Assembly (NCBI GenBank): GCA_040222855.1
Contig: JAVKCD010000025.1
Coordinates: 620,001-684,000 of the forward strand
Direction of reading: 5' to 3'
Source of the DNA: Phycisphaeraceae bacterium
Lineage (GTDB): Bacteria > Planctomycetota > Phycisphaerae > Phycisphaerales > Phycisphaeraceae
Length of the DNA stretch: 64,000 bases
The notes beneath the pieces are model-generated. The model was given only the letters and a program-made list of their open reading frames with translations. It was not told where the DNA came from and ran no database searches. The position numbers and the translations under genes were made by a program. Every line of letters starts with the position of its first letter. The stretch's first letter is position 1. This document shows, piece by piece, positions 35,535 through 45,540 of this stretch.

Positions 35535-37160
35535 ATGACCATCATCACCCTGATCGCCGAAGTGTCCGATCTGATCGCCGCCTTCCTCCTGCTGGCTGGC
35601 GTGATCGGCGGGGCCATCGGTACCTACTTCCTGACCCGTTTCATGGGCACCCAGGCGCTGACCCAGGCCAAACGCGAAGCCGACAGCATCCTCAGCAACG
35701 CCCACGCTGAGGGCGACACACTCCGGAAGCAGATCGAACTCGACGGCCGCGCCGAACTGACCCAGCTCCGCGAAAACTTCGAAAAAGAAACCGAGGCCGC
35801 CCGCAACGAGATCAAAGAAGTTGAACGACGCCTCACCAAACGCGAAGACAACCTCGACCGTAAACTCGACAGCCTTACCAATCGCGAAGAGAACCTCTCC
35901 CGCCAGGAGGACGAGTTCAAGGACCGCGAGAACAAAGTCCGCGAGCGCGACGCCGAACTCGACCAACTCCTCAATGAGCACCGCGAGCTCCTCGACAAAG
36001 CTCGCGAAGAACAGAAGCAGGAGCTGCTACGGATCGGAAAAATCTCCGAAGACGAGGCCCGCAAGCAGGCCCTCCGAGCCATTGAACTCGAGGCTCAGGA
36101 AGAAGCCGGTCAGCTCATCCAGCGCATCACCGAACGCACCGAGCAGGAAGCTCGCCAGAAATCCCTCGAAATCACCCTCAACGCCATCCAGCGCTATGCC
36201 TCAGAGCACACCGCCGAGGCGACCGTTTCCGCCATTGCCATCCCCTCGGACGACCTCAAGGGCCGCGTCATCGGCCGCGAAGGACGCAACATCCGAGCCT
36301 TTGAGAAAGCCACCGGCGTTGACGTGATCGTCGATGACACCCCGGGCGTGATCGTCGTCTCATGCTTCGATCCCGTCCGCAGAGCCATCGCCTCCCAGTC
36401 CCTCCAGAAGCTCGTCGATGACGGGCGCATCCACCCCACCCGGATCGAAGAAGTCGTCGAGCAGATGGGTAAGGAGATCCAGGAACGCATCGTCAAGTAC
36501 GGGCAGGACGCCTGCATCGAAGCCCACGTCCGCGGACTCCACCCCCGCATCTCCGAGATGATGGGACGCCTTTACTACCGGATGTCCTACGGCCAGAACA
36601 TCCTCCGTCACTCGATGGAAACCGCGTACCTCTCGCAGGTCATCGCCGACCAGCTCGGACTCGATGGCGAGCTCGCGCGTCGCTGCGGGTTCCTCCACGA
36701 CATCGGCAAGGCGATGGACCACGAAGTCGAAGGCGGACACCCCGCCATCGGCATGGAGTTCGCCCGCAAGCACGGCGAAACCGACGAGGCCGTCCTCAAC
36801 GCCATCGGCGGCCACCACAACGACATCCCCTCGACCACTCCTTACACCCCGATCGTCATGGCCGCTGACGCCATCTCCGGCGCCCGCCCCGGCGCCCGCC
36901 GCGAGACCCTCGAAAAATACGTCCGCCGGCTCGAACAGCTCGAAGGCATCGCCATCGAGCACGAGGGCGTTCAGCACGCCTACGCCATCCAGGCTGGCCG
37001 CGAAGTCCGTGTGATCGTCGATCCGGACAACATCGACGACGCCCGCTGCGCCTACATCGCCCGCGACATCGCCAAACGCGTCTCTGAAGAGATGACGTTC
37101 CCCGGCGAGATCAAGGTCACCGTCCTCCGCGAGATGCGCACCATCGAGTTTGCCCGCTGA
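35535..37160 (+). CDS. rny: Ribonuclease Y
   Basis: 541 residues. An N-terminal membrane helix (about 10-36) is followed by a long charged coiled coil (about 37-215), a KH domain (about 225-290, [21 protein letters not shown]) and an HD domain ([10 protein letters not shown] near 357, [10 protein letters not shown] near 388). It is a membrane-tethered endonuclease that starts mRNA decay. All metal-binding elements appear intact. A long structured leader precedes it. Confidence 0.97.
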   Translation: MTIITLIAEVSDLIAAFLLLAGVIGGAIGTYFLTRFMGTQALTQAKREADSILSNAHAEGDTLRKQIELDGRAELTQLRENFEKETEAARNEIKEVERRLTKREDNLDRKLDSLTNREENLSRQEDEFKDRENKVRERDAELDQLLNEHRELLDKAREEQKQELLRIGKISEDEARKQALRAIELEAQEEAGQLIQRITERTEQEARQKSLEITLNAIQRYASEHTAEATVSAIAIPSDDLKGRVIGREGRNIRAFEKATGVDVIVDDTPGVIVVSCFDPVRRAIASQSLQKLVDDGRIHPTRIEEVVEQMGKEIQERIVKYGQDACIEAHVRGLHPRISEMMGRLYYRMSYGQNILRHSMETAYLSQVIADQLGLDGELARRCGFLHDIGKAMDHEVEGGHPAIGMEFARKHGETDEAVLNAIGGHHNDIPSTTPYTPIVMAADAISGARPGARRETLEKYVRRLEQLEGIAIEHEGVQHAYAIQAGREVRVIVDPDNIDDARCAYIARDIAKRVSEEMTFPGEIKVTVLREMRTIEFAR

Positions 37161-37168
37161 TCACGGTC

Positions 37169-37174
37169 TAGGAT
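37169..37174 (+). promoter_or_regulatory. Candidate -10 element (TAGGAT) for a leaderless small gene
   Basis: TAGGAT lies six bases before the ATG at 37181 and nine bases after the rny stop; no Shine-Dalgarno is visible. Confidence 0.3.
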
Positions 37175-37180
37175 GTCGGG

Positions 37181-37489
37181 ATGGCCCCCCCTCAGGAACC
37201 CAAAACGCTCCGCTGCCCGCAGTGCCATGCACGGATGCAGCCGGGTGTTCTGCCCGTCTCAGGCGGGCTCAACTGGCTGCCCTGGTCGCCGAGCGCACGA
37301 CCGATGATGGCCGAGAGCCTTCCGGGCACCCATGCCGTGCTGCGGGCCAACCGCCTGCCCGCATGGCGGTGCCGAGCCTGCGAACTCGTGCTGTTTAAGG
37401 TCGGACACAAACTCCGTGACCCCCTCGGCGAACCCGAAGAGCTTCCGCCGGAGTCCGATGACATCCATGACATCAACCCACGCCGATGA
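37181..37489 (+). CDS. Small two-CxxC zinc-ribbon protein (DUF6487-like)
   Basis: 102 residues. CPQC (about 12-15) and CRAC (about 64-67) form a putative zinc ribbon; between them lies GGLNWLPWSP, and after it LVLFKV. This layout resembles the DUF6487-type ribbon (recalled, not searched). No catalytic residues evident. It ends three bases before the convergent uppS stop and lies at the compositional switch of the window. Confidence 0.65.
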   Translation: MAPPQEPKTLRCPQCHARMQPGVLPVSGGLNWLPWSPSARPMMAESLPGTHAVLRANRLPAWRCRACELVLFKVGHKLRDPLGEPEELPPESDDIHDINPRR

Positions 37490-37492
37490 GGC

Positions 37493-38254
37493 TTACGCTT
37501 CTTCCTTGCCGAAGCGCCGCTTGCGGCTGGCGTAATCGCGGAGGGCCGTGCGCAGGTGCTCGGGTTGGAAGTCCGGCCACAGCACGTCCGTCACCCAGAG
37601 TTCCGCGTAGCTGATCTGCCAGAGCAGGTAGTTGCTCAGGCGCATCTCGCCCGAGGTGCGGATCAGCAGGTCGGGGTCGGGGCTCCCGGCGGTGCCGAGT
37701 CGTGAGCTGATCAGGTCTTCATCAACCTCCGCGGGGGTCAGATCGCCTGAGGCGACGTCATCGGCGATCGAACGCACCGCGCCGGTGATCTCGATGCGGC
37801 TGCCGTAGTTCAGCGCGAGGTAAAGGGTCAATCCCGTGTTGTTTCGGGTGAGTTCGACGTTGGCGTCGAGTTCTGTGAGCACCTGGCTGGGCAATCCCTC
37901 ACGCTGGCCCAGGTGGCGGAAGCGGAGGTTGTTGTCGGTCAGGAGCGGACGCTGCGAGACGAGGTACTCGGTGTACAAGTCCATCAGGCAGCCGACTTCC
38001 GCCTCCGAGCGGGCCCAGTTCTCGGTGGAGAAGCTGTAGAGGGTCATCGCCTCGATGCCGAGTCGGCTGGCGGTCTCCACCACGGGCGGGGTGCGCATGG
38101 CCCCGACCTTGTGGCCTTCGCTGCGGTCGAGGCCGCGGGATTTTGCCCAGCGGCCGTTGCCATCCATGATGATGGCCACGTGCTTGGGCAACGCTGAGGC
38201 CGGGAGACCGAGAGTTTCGAGTTCCTGAGTCGAGTCGGAGGTTGTCGTGGTCAT
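37493..38254 (-). CDS. uppS: Undecaprenyl diphosphate synthase (isoprenyl transferase)
   Basis: 253 residues of the cis-prenyltransferase family. The catalytic region HVAIIMDGNGRWAKSRG lies at about 25-41, and LYSFSTENWARS is the second signature; RTSGEMRLSNYLLWQ and the ELWVTDVLWPDF motif are near the end. It makes the C55 carrier for peptidoglycan from FPP and IPP. It follows purA by 68 bases on the same strand. Confidence 0.96.
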   Translation of the reverse strand: MTTTTSDSTQELETLGLPASALPKHVAIIMDGNGRWAKSRGLDRSEGHKVGAMRTPPVVETASRLGIEAMTLYSFSTENWARSEAEVGCLMDLYTEYLVSQRPLLTDNNLRFRHLGQREGLPSQVLTELDANVELTRNNTGLTLYLALNYGSRIEITGAVRSIADDVASGDLTPAEVDEDLISSRLGTAGSPDPDLLIRTSGEMRLSNYLLWQISYAELWVTDVLWPDFQPEHLRTALRDYASRKRRFGKEEA

Positions 38255-38322
38255 CGAGTCAGTTCCGCGGATCGTTGATCCAGGTGATGTGATCCTCCGA
38301 CCGTGGCCTTACGCCCGTGTGT

Positions 38323-39672
<1,350 letters not shown>

Positions 39673-39922
39673 AAGATCTGATTTTTCAAGGGTTTGCTGT
39701 TGGCTAGAGGGCATGAGCAGACCGGTCTATCGGGGTGCTTGGTGCGGTTGGGCGCGAAAGTGAGATGGTATCAGGCGGCAGGGATCGGTCCAAGCGGATT
39801 GTTGGGGTTTTCGTAGCTTGCCCAGCCGTCATAAGCCCATGTTTTTCAGGGTTTTGAGCTGAGGCTGGTGCGGCTGGGTTCAGTCACGATGCAGGAGGAT
39901 CGATGGCTTGAGGGTCCGGTAA

Positions 39923-39939
39923 CCCCCCCCCACCCCCCC
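39923..39939. repeat. C-tract upstream of the pseudopilin gene
   Basis: Nine C's, one A and seven C's in a row, 33 bases before the pseudopilin start. Similar C-rich tracts occur at 44716-44734, 52307-52319 and 62097-62130. Replication slippage here could alter spacing to the promoter. The rest of the 257-base gap (39715-39971) shows no gene. Confidence 0.7.
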
Positions 39940-39971
39940 GCTGCCAGCGTAATTCACTAGGAGTAGAAGTC

Positions 39972-40412
39972 ATGGGTCGGATTCATCGCGGCGTTACGTT
40001 GTCAGAAGTCACTGTGTCGCTTGCGATTATCATCATGCTGGCGCTGATTGCGATCCCGCAGTACGGGGTGGCGGCGGTGGATCGGGATGCGGATGCGACG
40101 GCGGATATTGTGCGGGAGGTTCAGGCGAGTATTGACGCGTTTCACCAAGCTCGGGGGCGGTATCCCGGGACGGTGGAGGCGGACTGGTTCCCTCTGAATA
40201 AGATGGTAACCCCTTACCGGCCAGAGGTTAAGCGAACGATGATCGAGCGAGGGGGCTTTGGTGAGGCGGAGCCGTTGGACCCGCGGCTGAGTGGTCCTGC
40301 GGGGTACTGGTACAACGCGGAGACGGGTTCCTTCCGGGCGTTTGTGCCGGATCAGGGGACGCCTGGGGCGACGCAGAAGCTGTTTGAACGGGTCAATCGG
40401 TACGCGAGATAG
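39972..40412 (+). CDS. Type IV pilin / type II secretion pseudopilin-like protein
   Basis: 146 residues. The N-terminus carries a class III signal: HRG followed by VTLSEVTVSLAIIIMLALIAIPQYG, with the cut after Gly, Glu at position +5 and a hydrophobic helix. The first mature residue is Val rather than the usual Phe. A globular domain with RGRYPGTVEADW and GYWYNAETGSFRAFVP resembles GspG/GspH-type pseudopilins. AGGAG (39959-39963) precedes the ATG. No other secretion or pilus genes are near, so it would rely on a system elsewhere. Confidence 0.82.
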   Translation: MGRIHRGVTLSEVTVSLAIIIMLALIAIPQYGVAAVDRDADATADIVREVQASIDAFHQARGRYPGTVEADWFPLNKMVTPYRPEVKRTMIERGGFGEAEPLDPRLSGPAGYWYNAETGSFRAFVPDQGTPGATQKLFERVNRYAR

Positions 40413-40642
40413 CCCGAAGTCGTCAATCAAACGTGACCGATGGGGCTTAAAGTGCAACGCTTTGTGCGCGCGCGACGCTGGTGCGCATGGCTTGATGCTG
40501 ATCTGCTAATCAGGTTATTTCGGTCTCTACATCCTGACAATCAGGGGACGCGGGGGTATGCTGAGTGCGAGCGGATGATGACGACCGTCCGGTTGTTTTA
40601 TTTTTGACCATGCTGCACGGCTTGGGTCTGAAGGATGCTGAC

Positions 40643-41119
40643 ATGATCTATTCAAATGCGTGTGCTTACGCGATCCGTGCGATGAGCCGGCTGGCGATGC
40701 TTCGTCCTGACGGGTATGTGCTGCTTGACGAGTTGTGCGAGGGGTCGGACCTGCCGCGTCATTTTGTGGCGAAGATTTTTCAGGACCTAGTTCGGAAGGG
40801 TTTGCTGACGTCGGCGAAGGGTCGGGGCGGCGGGTTTGCGTTGGCGCGGAAGCCGGAGCAGATCAGTCTTTATGACATTGTTGAGGTGATTGACGGGGTG
40901 GAGAATCTCAACGCGTGCGTGGTGGGGATGCACCGGTGTGATGACCATCAGCCGTGCCCGCAGCATGATGAGTGGAAGCCGATCCGGAACCAGCTCAAGG
41001 AGTATCTGGTGCGGACGACGCTGGCGACGATGAGCGCGACGATGCAGCGGAAGCTGGAGCTGCTGGGTGAGAAGGTTCCGGAGCTGACGAGTAAGTCGAA
41101 GCCGGTGCGGTTGGGGTAG
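40643..41119 (+). CDS. Rrf2-family transcriptional regulator
   Basis: 158 residues. The ATG at 40643 has AAGGA seven bases upstream. The winged helix (YSNACAYAIRAMSRLAML, HFVAKIFQDLVRKGLL, GRGGGFALARKPEQISLYDIVEVID) is typical of Rrf2. Three cysteines spaced C-x6-C-x5-C (CVVGMHRCDDHQPC, about residues 93-106) fit an iron-sulfur ligand set as in IscR or NsrR, with one extra residue in the first spacing. It may sense Fe-S status, redox or NO. The target is not clear; no isc/suf genes are nearby. Confidence 0.9.
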   Translation: MIYSNACAYAIRAMSRLAMLRPDGYVLLDELCEGSDLPRHFVAKIFQDLVRKGLLTSAKGRGGGFALARKPEQISLYDIVEVIDGVENLNACVVGMHRCDDHQPCPQHDEWKPIRNQLKEYLVRTTLATMSATMQRKLELLGEKVPELTSKSKPVRLG

Positions 41120-41279
41120 GGGTGTTGGTTGCGGATTACAGTGTTGTATTGAGTTAAACTATTACCAACTTATTCGTTCGTGCACTTTATTATTCTCGCC
41201 GAGTTCAAATAAGCTCGACACCCGGCGTGATGGTTTCCATATGTTTGCCGAAGCTATCGAAGCCTGATCTTCCCATTTT

Positions 41280-41570
41280 GTGTCGTTTGTTCTTGTGATC
41301 GATGAGGTCAAATCTGAAAACCCGAGCTTTGACTTTTTCCAGCATTTCCAGGTAGACCCAGATGTTGATCGTCATGCCAGCAGGTATATCGAAGGCTGTT
41401 TGCGAAGGCTCATTGCGTATGACAACATTCTTTTTGACGCGGTCGATTGGCTGGACTGCTATATCTACGTCGCAGATGTGAATCGACCAGTTATGTGGAT
41501 TTGTCGCGCGGACATTAAAAATTGCATATCTGATCCCATCAGTGACCCGGCCATCGCAATGCTTGACTAA
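41280..41570 (+). CDS. Possible small protein, unsupported
   Basis: 96 codons from GTG, with a protein-like composition (FDFFQHFQVDPDVDRH, DWLDCYIYVADVNRPVMWIC). No clear ribosome site, no recognised family, and codon use unlike the neighbours. It may be a remnant or a foreign small gene, or chance in an AT-richer stretch. Confidence 0.3.
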   Translation: MSFVLVIDEVKSENPSFDFFQHFQVDPDVDRHASRYIEGCLRRLIAYDNILFDAVDWLDCYIYVADVNRPVMWICRADIKNCISDPISDPAIAMLD

Positions 41571-41745
41571 AAACAGAGGGGTTTTCGCCAGAAATTTAGA
41601 CGGCCCCGTAGATCTCCAAGCCCGAGATTTATATCGATTAATTTTATGCTAAAAAGACTCATTCTATTTAGTCTATCTTGTACCCACAGAACATACTGCC
41701 CCGGTTTAGAGTTTATCGACCGATGACTGCGGCGGTGCGCGTTGA

Positions 41746-41766
41746 CCCCAGGCTTGGCGCCTGGGG
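41746..41766. repeat. Perfect inverted repeat downstream of serA
   Basis: CCCCAGGC (41746-41753) and GCCTGGGG (41759-41766) with a five-base loop, about 40 bases past the serA stop. No T-run, so it may be a 3' stabilising hairpin or an atypical terminator for the minus-strand gene. Confidence 0.5.
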
Positions 41767-41804
41767 CTCGTATCTGTGGGAATCTTGATGTTTGAGAGGG
41801 GTGT

Positions 41805-43469
41805 TCAGTTGTGGACTGGGGCTAGTTTGACGGCGGCGGCTTTTAGGAGGCCGGGTTGGTCGGTGAGTTTGTCGAGGGTGGCCTGGTCGGGAGGGGAGTC
41901 GACTTTGAGGAGCATGAGAGCGGTGACGTTGCCGTCGGATCCGGCGCGGCGGGAGATGGTCATGTCGGCGATGTTGAGACCGGCCTGGCCGAGCATGGTG
42001 CCGACGAGGCCGATCATGCCGGGGCGGTCTTCGTTCTGGAGTAGGAGCATGTTGTCGCGGGGGATCATGTCCATGTGATAGCCATTGATCTCGACGATGC
42101 GTGGTTTGAGGTCGTCGTAGATGTGGCCGACGATTCGGCGGGCGCGGTCTTCGGGGTGGGTGCCGGGGTCGATGGCGTCTTTGGGGCCTTCTACGAGGAT
42201 GGTGAGTTCGGTGGCGCTGCTGGCGGTGGCGTCGGAGGTGGTGACTTTGGAGGTGATGCCGCGTTCTTTGGCGACGGAGCCGACGTTGATGAGGTTGACG
42301 GGGGAGTCGAGTCGGTCGGCGAGGAGTCGGGTGAGGGCGGTGCGTTCGATGGTGGAGGCGGCGTGGGCGAGGTCCTTGCCTTTGACTTCGATGGAGACGT
42401 TGCAGAGTCCGCGGGTGATCATGGGTCCGATGAGTCGGGCCATGCGGTCGGCGAGGTCGGCGTAGGCGGCCTGGAGGGGTGTGAGATCGACGCGGAGCCC
42501 GCCAGCGTTGACGGCGCCTTTGATGCCTTCGCCGCGGAGGTAGTCCATGACGGCGTGCGCGGCGTCGACGGAGACGGCCTGCTGGGCTTCGATGGTGGAG
42601 GCGCCGAGGTGGGGTGTGACGAGGATGGCGGGGTGTTTTCGGAGGGGGTTGTCGGCGGCGGGTGGTTCTTCTTCGAAGACGTCGAGGGCGGCGCCGGCGA
42701 TGAGTTTCTGGTCGAGTGCGGTGATGATGTCGGCTTCATCGACGACCCCGCCTCGAGCGGCGTTGATGACGAGGAGGTTGGGTCGGGCGGTTTTCATGAC
42801 CTCGAGGTTGAGCATGCTGCGGGTGTGGGTGTTGAGGGGGACGTGGAAGGAGAGCATGTCGACTTTGGGGACGAGGTCTTTGAAGTCGCGAATGACTTTG
42901 ACCTGTCCATCGAGGATGGTGTCGGTGTTGACAAAGGGGTCGTAGCCGAGGACGTCCATTTCGAAGGCGAGGGCGCGTTTGGCGACGGTTTGTCCGATGC
43001 GTCCGAGTCCGACGACGCCCAGGGTTTTTCCGGCGAGTTGTCGGCCTTTGAACTTGTTGCGGTCCCATCCGCCTTCGGCCATGGTTTTGTAGGCGGGTCC
43101 GATCTGGCGCGCGGCGGCGAGGAGGAGGGCGAAGGCGTGCTCGGCGGTGGTGATGGTGGAGGCTTCGGCGGTGTTGAGGACGAGGATGCCCTTGTCGGTG
43201 GCGGCGGCGAGGTCGATGTTGTCGATGCCGACGCCAGCGCGGGCGATGACCTTGAGCCTGCCGGGGTTGGCGAGGACCTCGGCGGTGATTTTTACGCCTG
43301 AGCGGACGATGACGGCGTCGTGGTCGCCGATGATGGTGGCGAGTTCATCTTCTTTGATGCCGGCGCGGTCGGTGAGGGTGGCGTCGGTCTGGGCGGAGAT
43401 CCAGTCGAGGCCTTCCTGGGCGAGTTTGTCGGCGGCGAGGATCGAGAACGTCTGCGTGGCCGTGGTCAC
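41805..43469 (-). CDS. serA: D-3-phosphoglycerate dehydrogenase
   Basis: 554 residues, the long form. The GTG start at 43469 has GGAG eight bases upstream. NAD-binding motif GVVGLGRIGQTVAKRA (about 147-162); substrate and catalytic region INAARGGVVDEADI, and TPHLGASTIEAQ with the catalytic His. An intervening (ASB) domain follows, and a C-terminal ACT domain (LLLQNEDRPGMIGLVGTMLG) near 480 probably binds serine for feedback. It oxidises 3-phosphoglycerate to start serine synthesis. Confidence 0.96.
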   Translation of the reverse strand: MTTATQTFSILAADKLAQEGLDWISAQTDATLTDRAGIKEDELATIIGDHDAVIVRSGVKITAEVLANPGRLKVIARAGVGIDNIDLAAATDKGILVLNTAEASTITTAEHAFALLLAAARQIGPAYKTMAEGGWDRNKFKGRQLAGKTLGVVGLGRIGQTVAKRALAFEMDVLGYDPFVNTDTILDGQVKVIRDFKDLVPKVDMLSFHVPLNTHTRSMLNLEVMKTARPNLLVINAARGGVVDEADIITALDQKLIAGAALDVFEEEPPAADNPLRKHPAILVTPHLGASTIEAQQAVSVDAAHAVMDYLRGEGIKGAVNAGGLRVDLTPLQAAYADLADRMARLIGPMITRGLCNVSIEVKGKDLAHAASTIERTALTRLLADRLDSPVNLINVGSVAKERGITSKVTTSDATASSATELTILVEGPKDAIDPGTHPEDRARRIVGHIYDDLKPRIVEINGYHMDMIPRDNMLLLQNEDRPGMIGLVGTMLGQAGLNIADMTISRRAGSDGNVTALMLLKVDSPPDQATLDKLTDQPGLLKAAAVKLAPVHN

Positions 43470-43521
43470 GGGGGTAGCTCCAGCGTCGGTTGTGGATACG
43501 GGGTCCGGTAGGGAAGGTGGT

Positions 43522-44904
43522 TTATGCGATCTCGGCGGCGGCGGCAAACCCGTAGGCGGAGGCCTGGATGGTCTGCTTGATGAGCTCGTCGGAGTGAGCG
43601 GTGGAGAGGAACCAGCACTCGTATTGGCTGGGTCCGAGGATGACGCCTCGCTCGAGCATGGCGTTGAAGAAGGCGGCGAAGCGGTCGGTGCGGCAGGCGG
43701 AGGCGGTTTCGTAGTTGGTGACGGGTTGATCGGAGAAGAAGAGGCAGAGCATGGAGCCGACGCGGGCGAGTTGGACGGGGACGCCGGCGGCGATGGCTTT
43801 GGCCTGGAGTCCTTCTTCGAGTTGCTTTCCGGCGCGTTCGAGTTGCTGGTAGACGGCGGGGTCCTGGAGTTCGGTGAGGGTGGCGATTCCTGCGGCCATG
43901 GCGAGGGGGTTCCCGGAGAGGGTTCCGGCCTGGTACATGGGTCCGGCGGGAGCGACGTGGAGCATGAGGTCTTTACGCCCGCCATAGGCGGCGCAGGGGA
44001 GTCCTCCGCCTATGACTTTGCCCATGCAGGTGAGGTCGGGTGTGACGTTGTAGAGGGTCTGGGCCCCGCCGGGGTGGACGCGGAAGCCGGTCATGACTTC
44101 GTCGAAGAGGAGGAGGGTGCCGTGGGCGTCGCAGAGGTCTCGGAGTCCCTGGAGGTAGCCGTCGGCGGGTGGGACACAGCCCATGTTTCCGCCAATGGGC
44201 TCGACGGCGAAGGCGGCGATCTGTCCGGGGTTGGCTTCGAAGATGGCTTTGGCGGCTTCGAGGTCGTTGTAGGGGACGAGGAGGGTGTTGCGCGTGATGG
44301 ATTCGGGTACGCCTGGGGAGGAGGGTTGTCCGAGGGTCATGGCGCCGGAGCCGGCTTCGACGAGGAGGGCGTCAGCGTGTCCGTGGTAGCAGCCGGTGCA
44401 TTTGATGATGAAGGGTCGTCCGGTGGCTGCGCGGGCGAGTCGGATGGCGGACATGGCGGCTTCGGTGCCGGAGTTGACGAATCGGACCATCTCGACGGAT
44501 GGGACGGCGTCGATGACGAGTTTGGCGAGGGTGGTTTCGGCCTCGGTGGGCATGCCGAAGGTGGTTCCGCGGCCGGCGGCTTTAGATAGAGCTGCGAGGA
44601 CGGTGTCGGGGGCGTGGCCGAGGATGAGCGGGCCGTAGGAGCCGACGAAGTCGACGTATTCGAGTCCGTCGATGTCGGTGACGATGGCTCCCTTGCCGCA
44701 ACGGATAAAGACCGGCCCCCCACCACCACCCCCCGCATCTGAAGCGCCCCCTGCTGCTGCGTTGGTTTGTGGTGGGTTTGAGACGGCTTTGTAGGCTCTG
44801 ACGGGGGATGAGACCCCGCCTGGCATGACAGCGGAGGCATCGGCGAAGGCCTTGGCGGAGGACTGTCGGCGGCTGGTGAGGTTGAGTTCGGCGGTGGTTG
44901 TCAT
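43522..44904 (-). CDS. hemL: Glutamate-1-semialdehyde 2,1-aminomutase
   Basis: 460 residues. A PLP enzyme that makes 5-aminolevulinate in the C5 haem pathway. Visible features are MPGGVSSPVRA, the SYGPLILGHAP region, NSGTEAAMSAIRLARA, FDEVMTGFR, and the PLP lysine in CMGKVIGGG (about 290). An extra low-complexity insert (about 43-64: Pro/Asn, then Ala- and Gly-rich with six Gly in a row) splits the conserved N-terminal region, encoded by a C-rich tract at 44716-44734. It starts 52 bases upstream of the serA region and is probably co-transcribed with serA. Confidence 0.96.
   Translation of the reverse strand: MTTTAELNLTSRRQSSAKAFADASAVMPGGVSSPVRAYKAVSNPPQTNAAAGGASDAGGGGGGPVFIRCGKGAIVTDIDGLEYVDFVGSYGPLILGHAPDTVLAALSKAAGRGTTFGMPTEAETTLAKLVIDAVPSVEMVRFVNSGTEAAMSAIRLARAATGRPFIIKCTGCYHGHADALLVEAGSGAMTLGQPSSPGVPESITRNTLLVPYNDLEAAKAIFEANPGQIAAFAVEPIGGNMGCVPPADGYLQGLRDLCDAHGTLLLFDEVMTGFRVHPGGAQTLYNVTPDLTCMGKVIGGGLPCAAYGGRKDLMLHVAPAGPMYQAGTLSGNPLAMAAGIATLTELQDPAVYQQLERAGKQLEEGLQAKAIAAGVPVQLARVGSMLCLFFSDQPVTNYETASACRTDRFAAFFNAMLERGVILGPSQYECWFLSTAHSDELIKQTIQASAYGFAAAAEIA
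44716..44734. repeat. C-rich tract inside hemL
   Basis: On the coding (minus) strand it reads as G-runs encoding six glycines. It corresponds to a low-complexity insertion absent from typical HemL proteins. Confidence 0.7.
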
Positions 44905-45059
44905 AGGTTGGGTATGGTATCAGGCCGGTGGGAGAGGTCTTGCGGTTGAAGGGCCCCTCGGACTTGACTACACTGCGTGACTTCGCCCAAGGACCGCGTC
45001 GGGGCGGTGACAGCGCCCGATCCGGCCGCCAAGATGGCCCAGAAACAGGATTTAGACGG

Positions 45060-45329
45060 ATGACGATTACAGCAGAACGCCGGACTGAGTTGACCAGTGA
45101 GTTTCGGCGGGATGAGAAGGACAGTGGTTCGCCGGAGGTTCAGGTTGCGATCCTGACGGAGCGGATCAAGGGATTGACTGAGCATCTTCGGGCTCACAAG
45201 CATGATTATTCATCGCAGCGAGGTTTGCTGTTGATGGTTTCGAAGCGGACTCGTTTGCTTCGTTACCTGTCCCGTGTCAACCACGCGAGCTATCGCGAGT
45301 TGATCGGGCGTTTGGGTCTGCGACGCTGA
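45060..45329 (+). CDS. rpsO: 30S ribosomal protein S15
   Basis: 89 residues, the usual length. [20 protein letters not shown] and [23 protein letters not shown] are S15 signatures. It binds 16S rRNA early in 30S assembly. It stands before pnp, the classical rpsO-pnp order, with a 211-base gap that contains several GC-rich inverted repeats and may be a pnp leader. Confidence 0.98.
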   Translation: MTITAERRTELTSEFRRDEKDSGSPEVQVAILTERIKGLTEHLRAHKHDYSSQRGLLLMVSKRTRLLRYLSRVNHASYRELIGRLGLRR

Positions 45330-45540
45330 CGTTGCGGGCACTCTGCCGGGTCACCGGTCCGGGATGTTCCCGGGTTGGTGCAGACGGCAGTCGGCTCGCG
45401 GCATCCGCAAGTTTTGCGATGTGCCCCCAGCCATCTGTCTTCTGCATGCTCCGTGACCCCGCTCCTTGGGATCCCCGCGTCGGCGTTGCCGATGTTCCCG
45501 AGGGTTGATCATTCGGGGTCACGAAAGGATGTTGAAGACG

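Larger units (their letters stand above)
41120..41804. other. AT-richer, gene-poor stretch between the Rrf2 gene and serA
   Basis: 685 bases with visibly lower GC than the surroundings, especially 41150-41260 and 41580-41710. It holds one weak reading frame (41280-41570) and an inverted repeat (41746-41766). No transposase, att site or tRNA is seen. It could be a decayed insertion. Confidence 0.5.

Noticed and set aside
42075-43301. 408-codon open frame on the plus strand
   Set aside because: Antisense to serA, low-complexity Gly/Val/Asp composition and no ribosome site.
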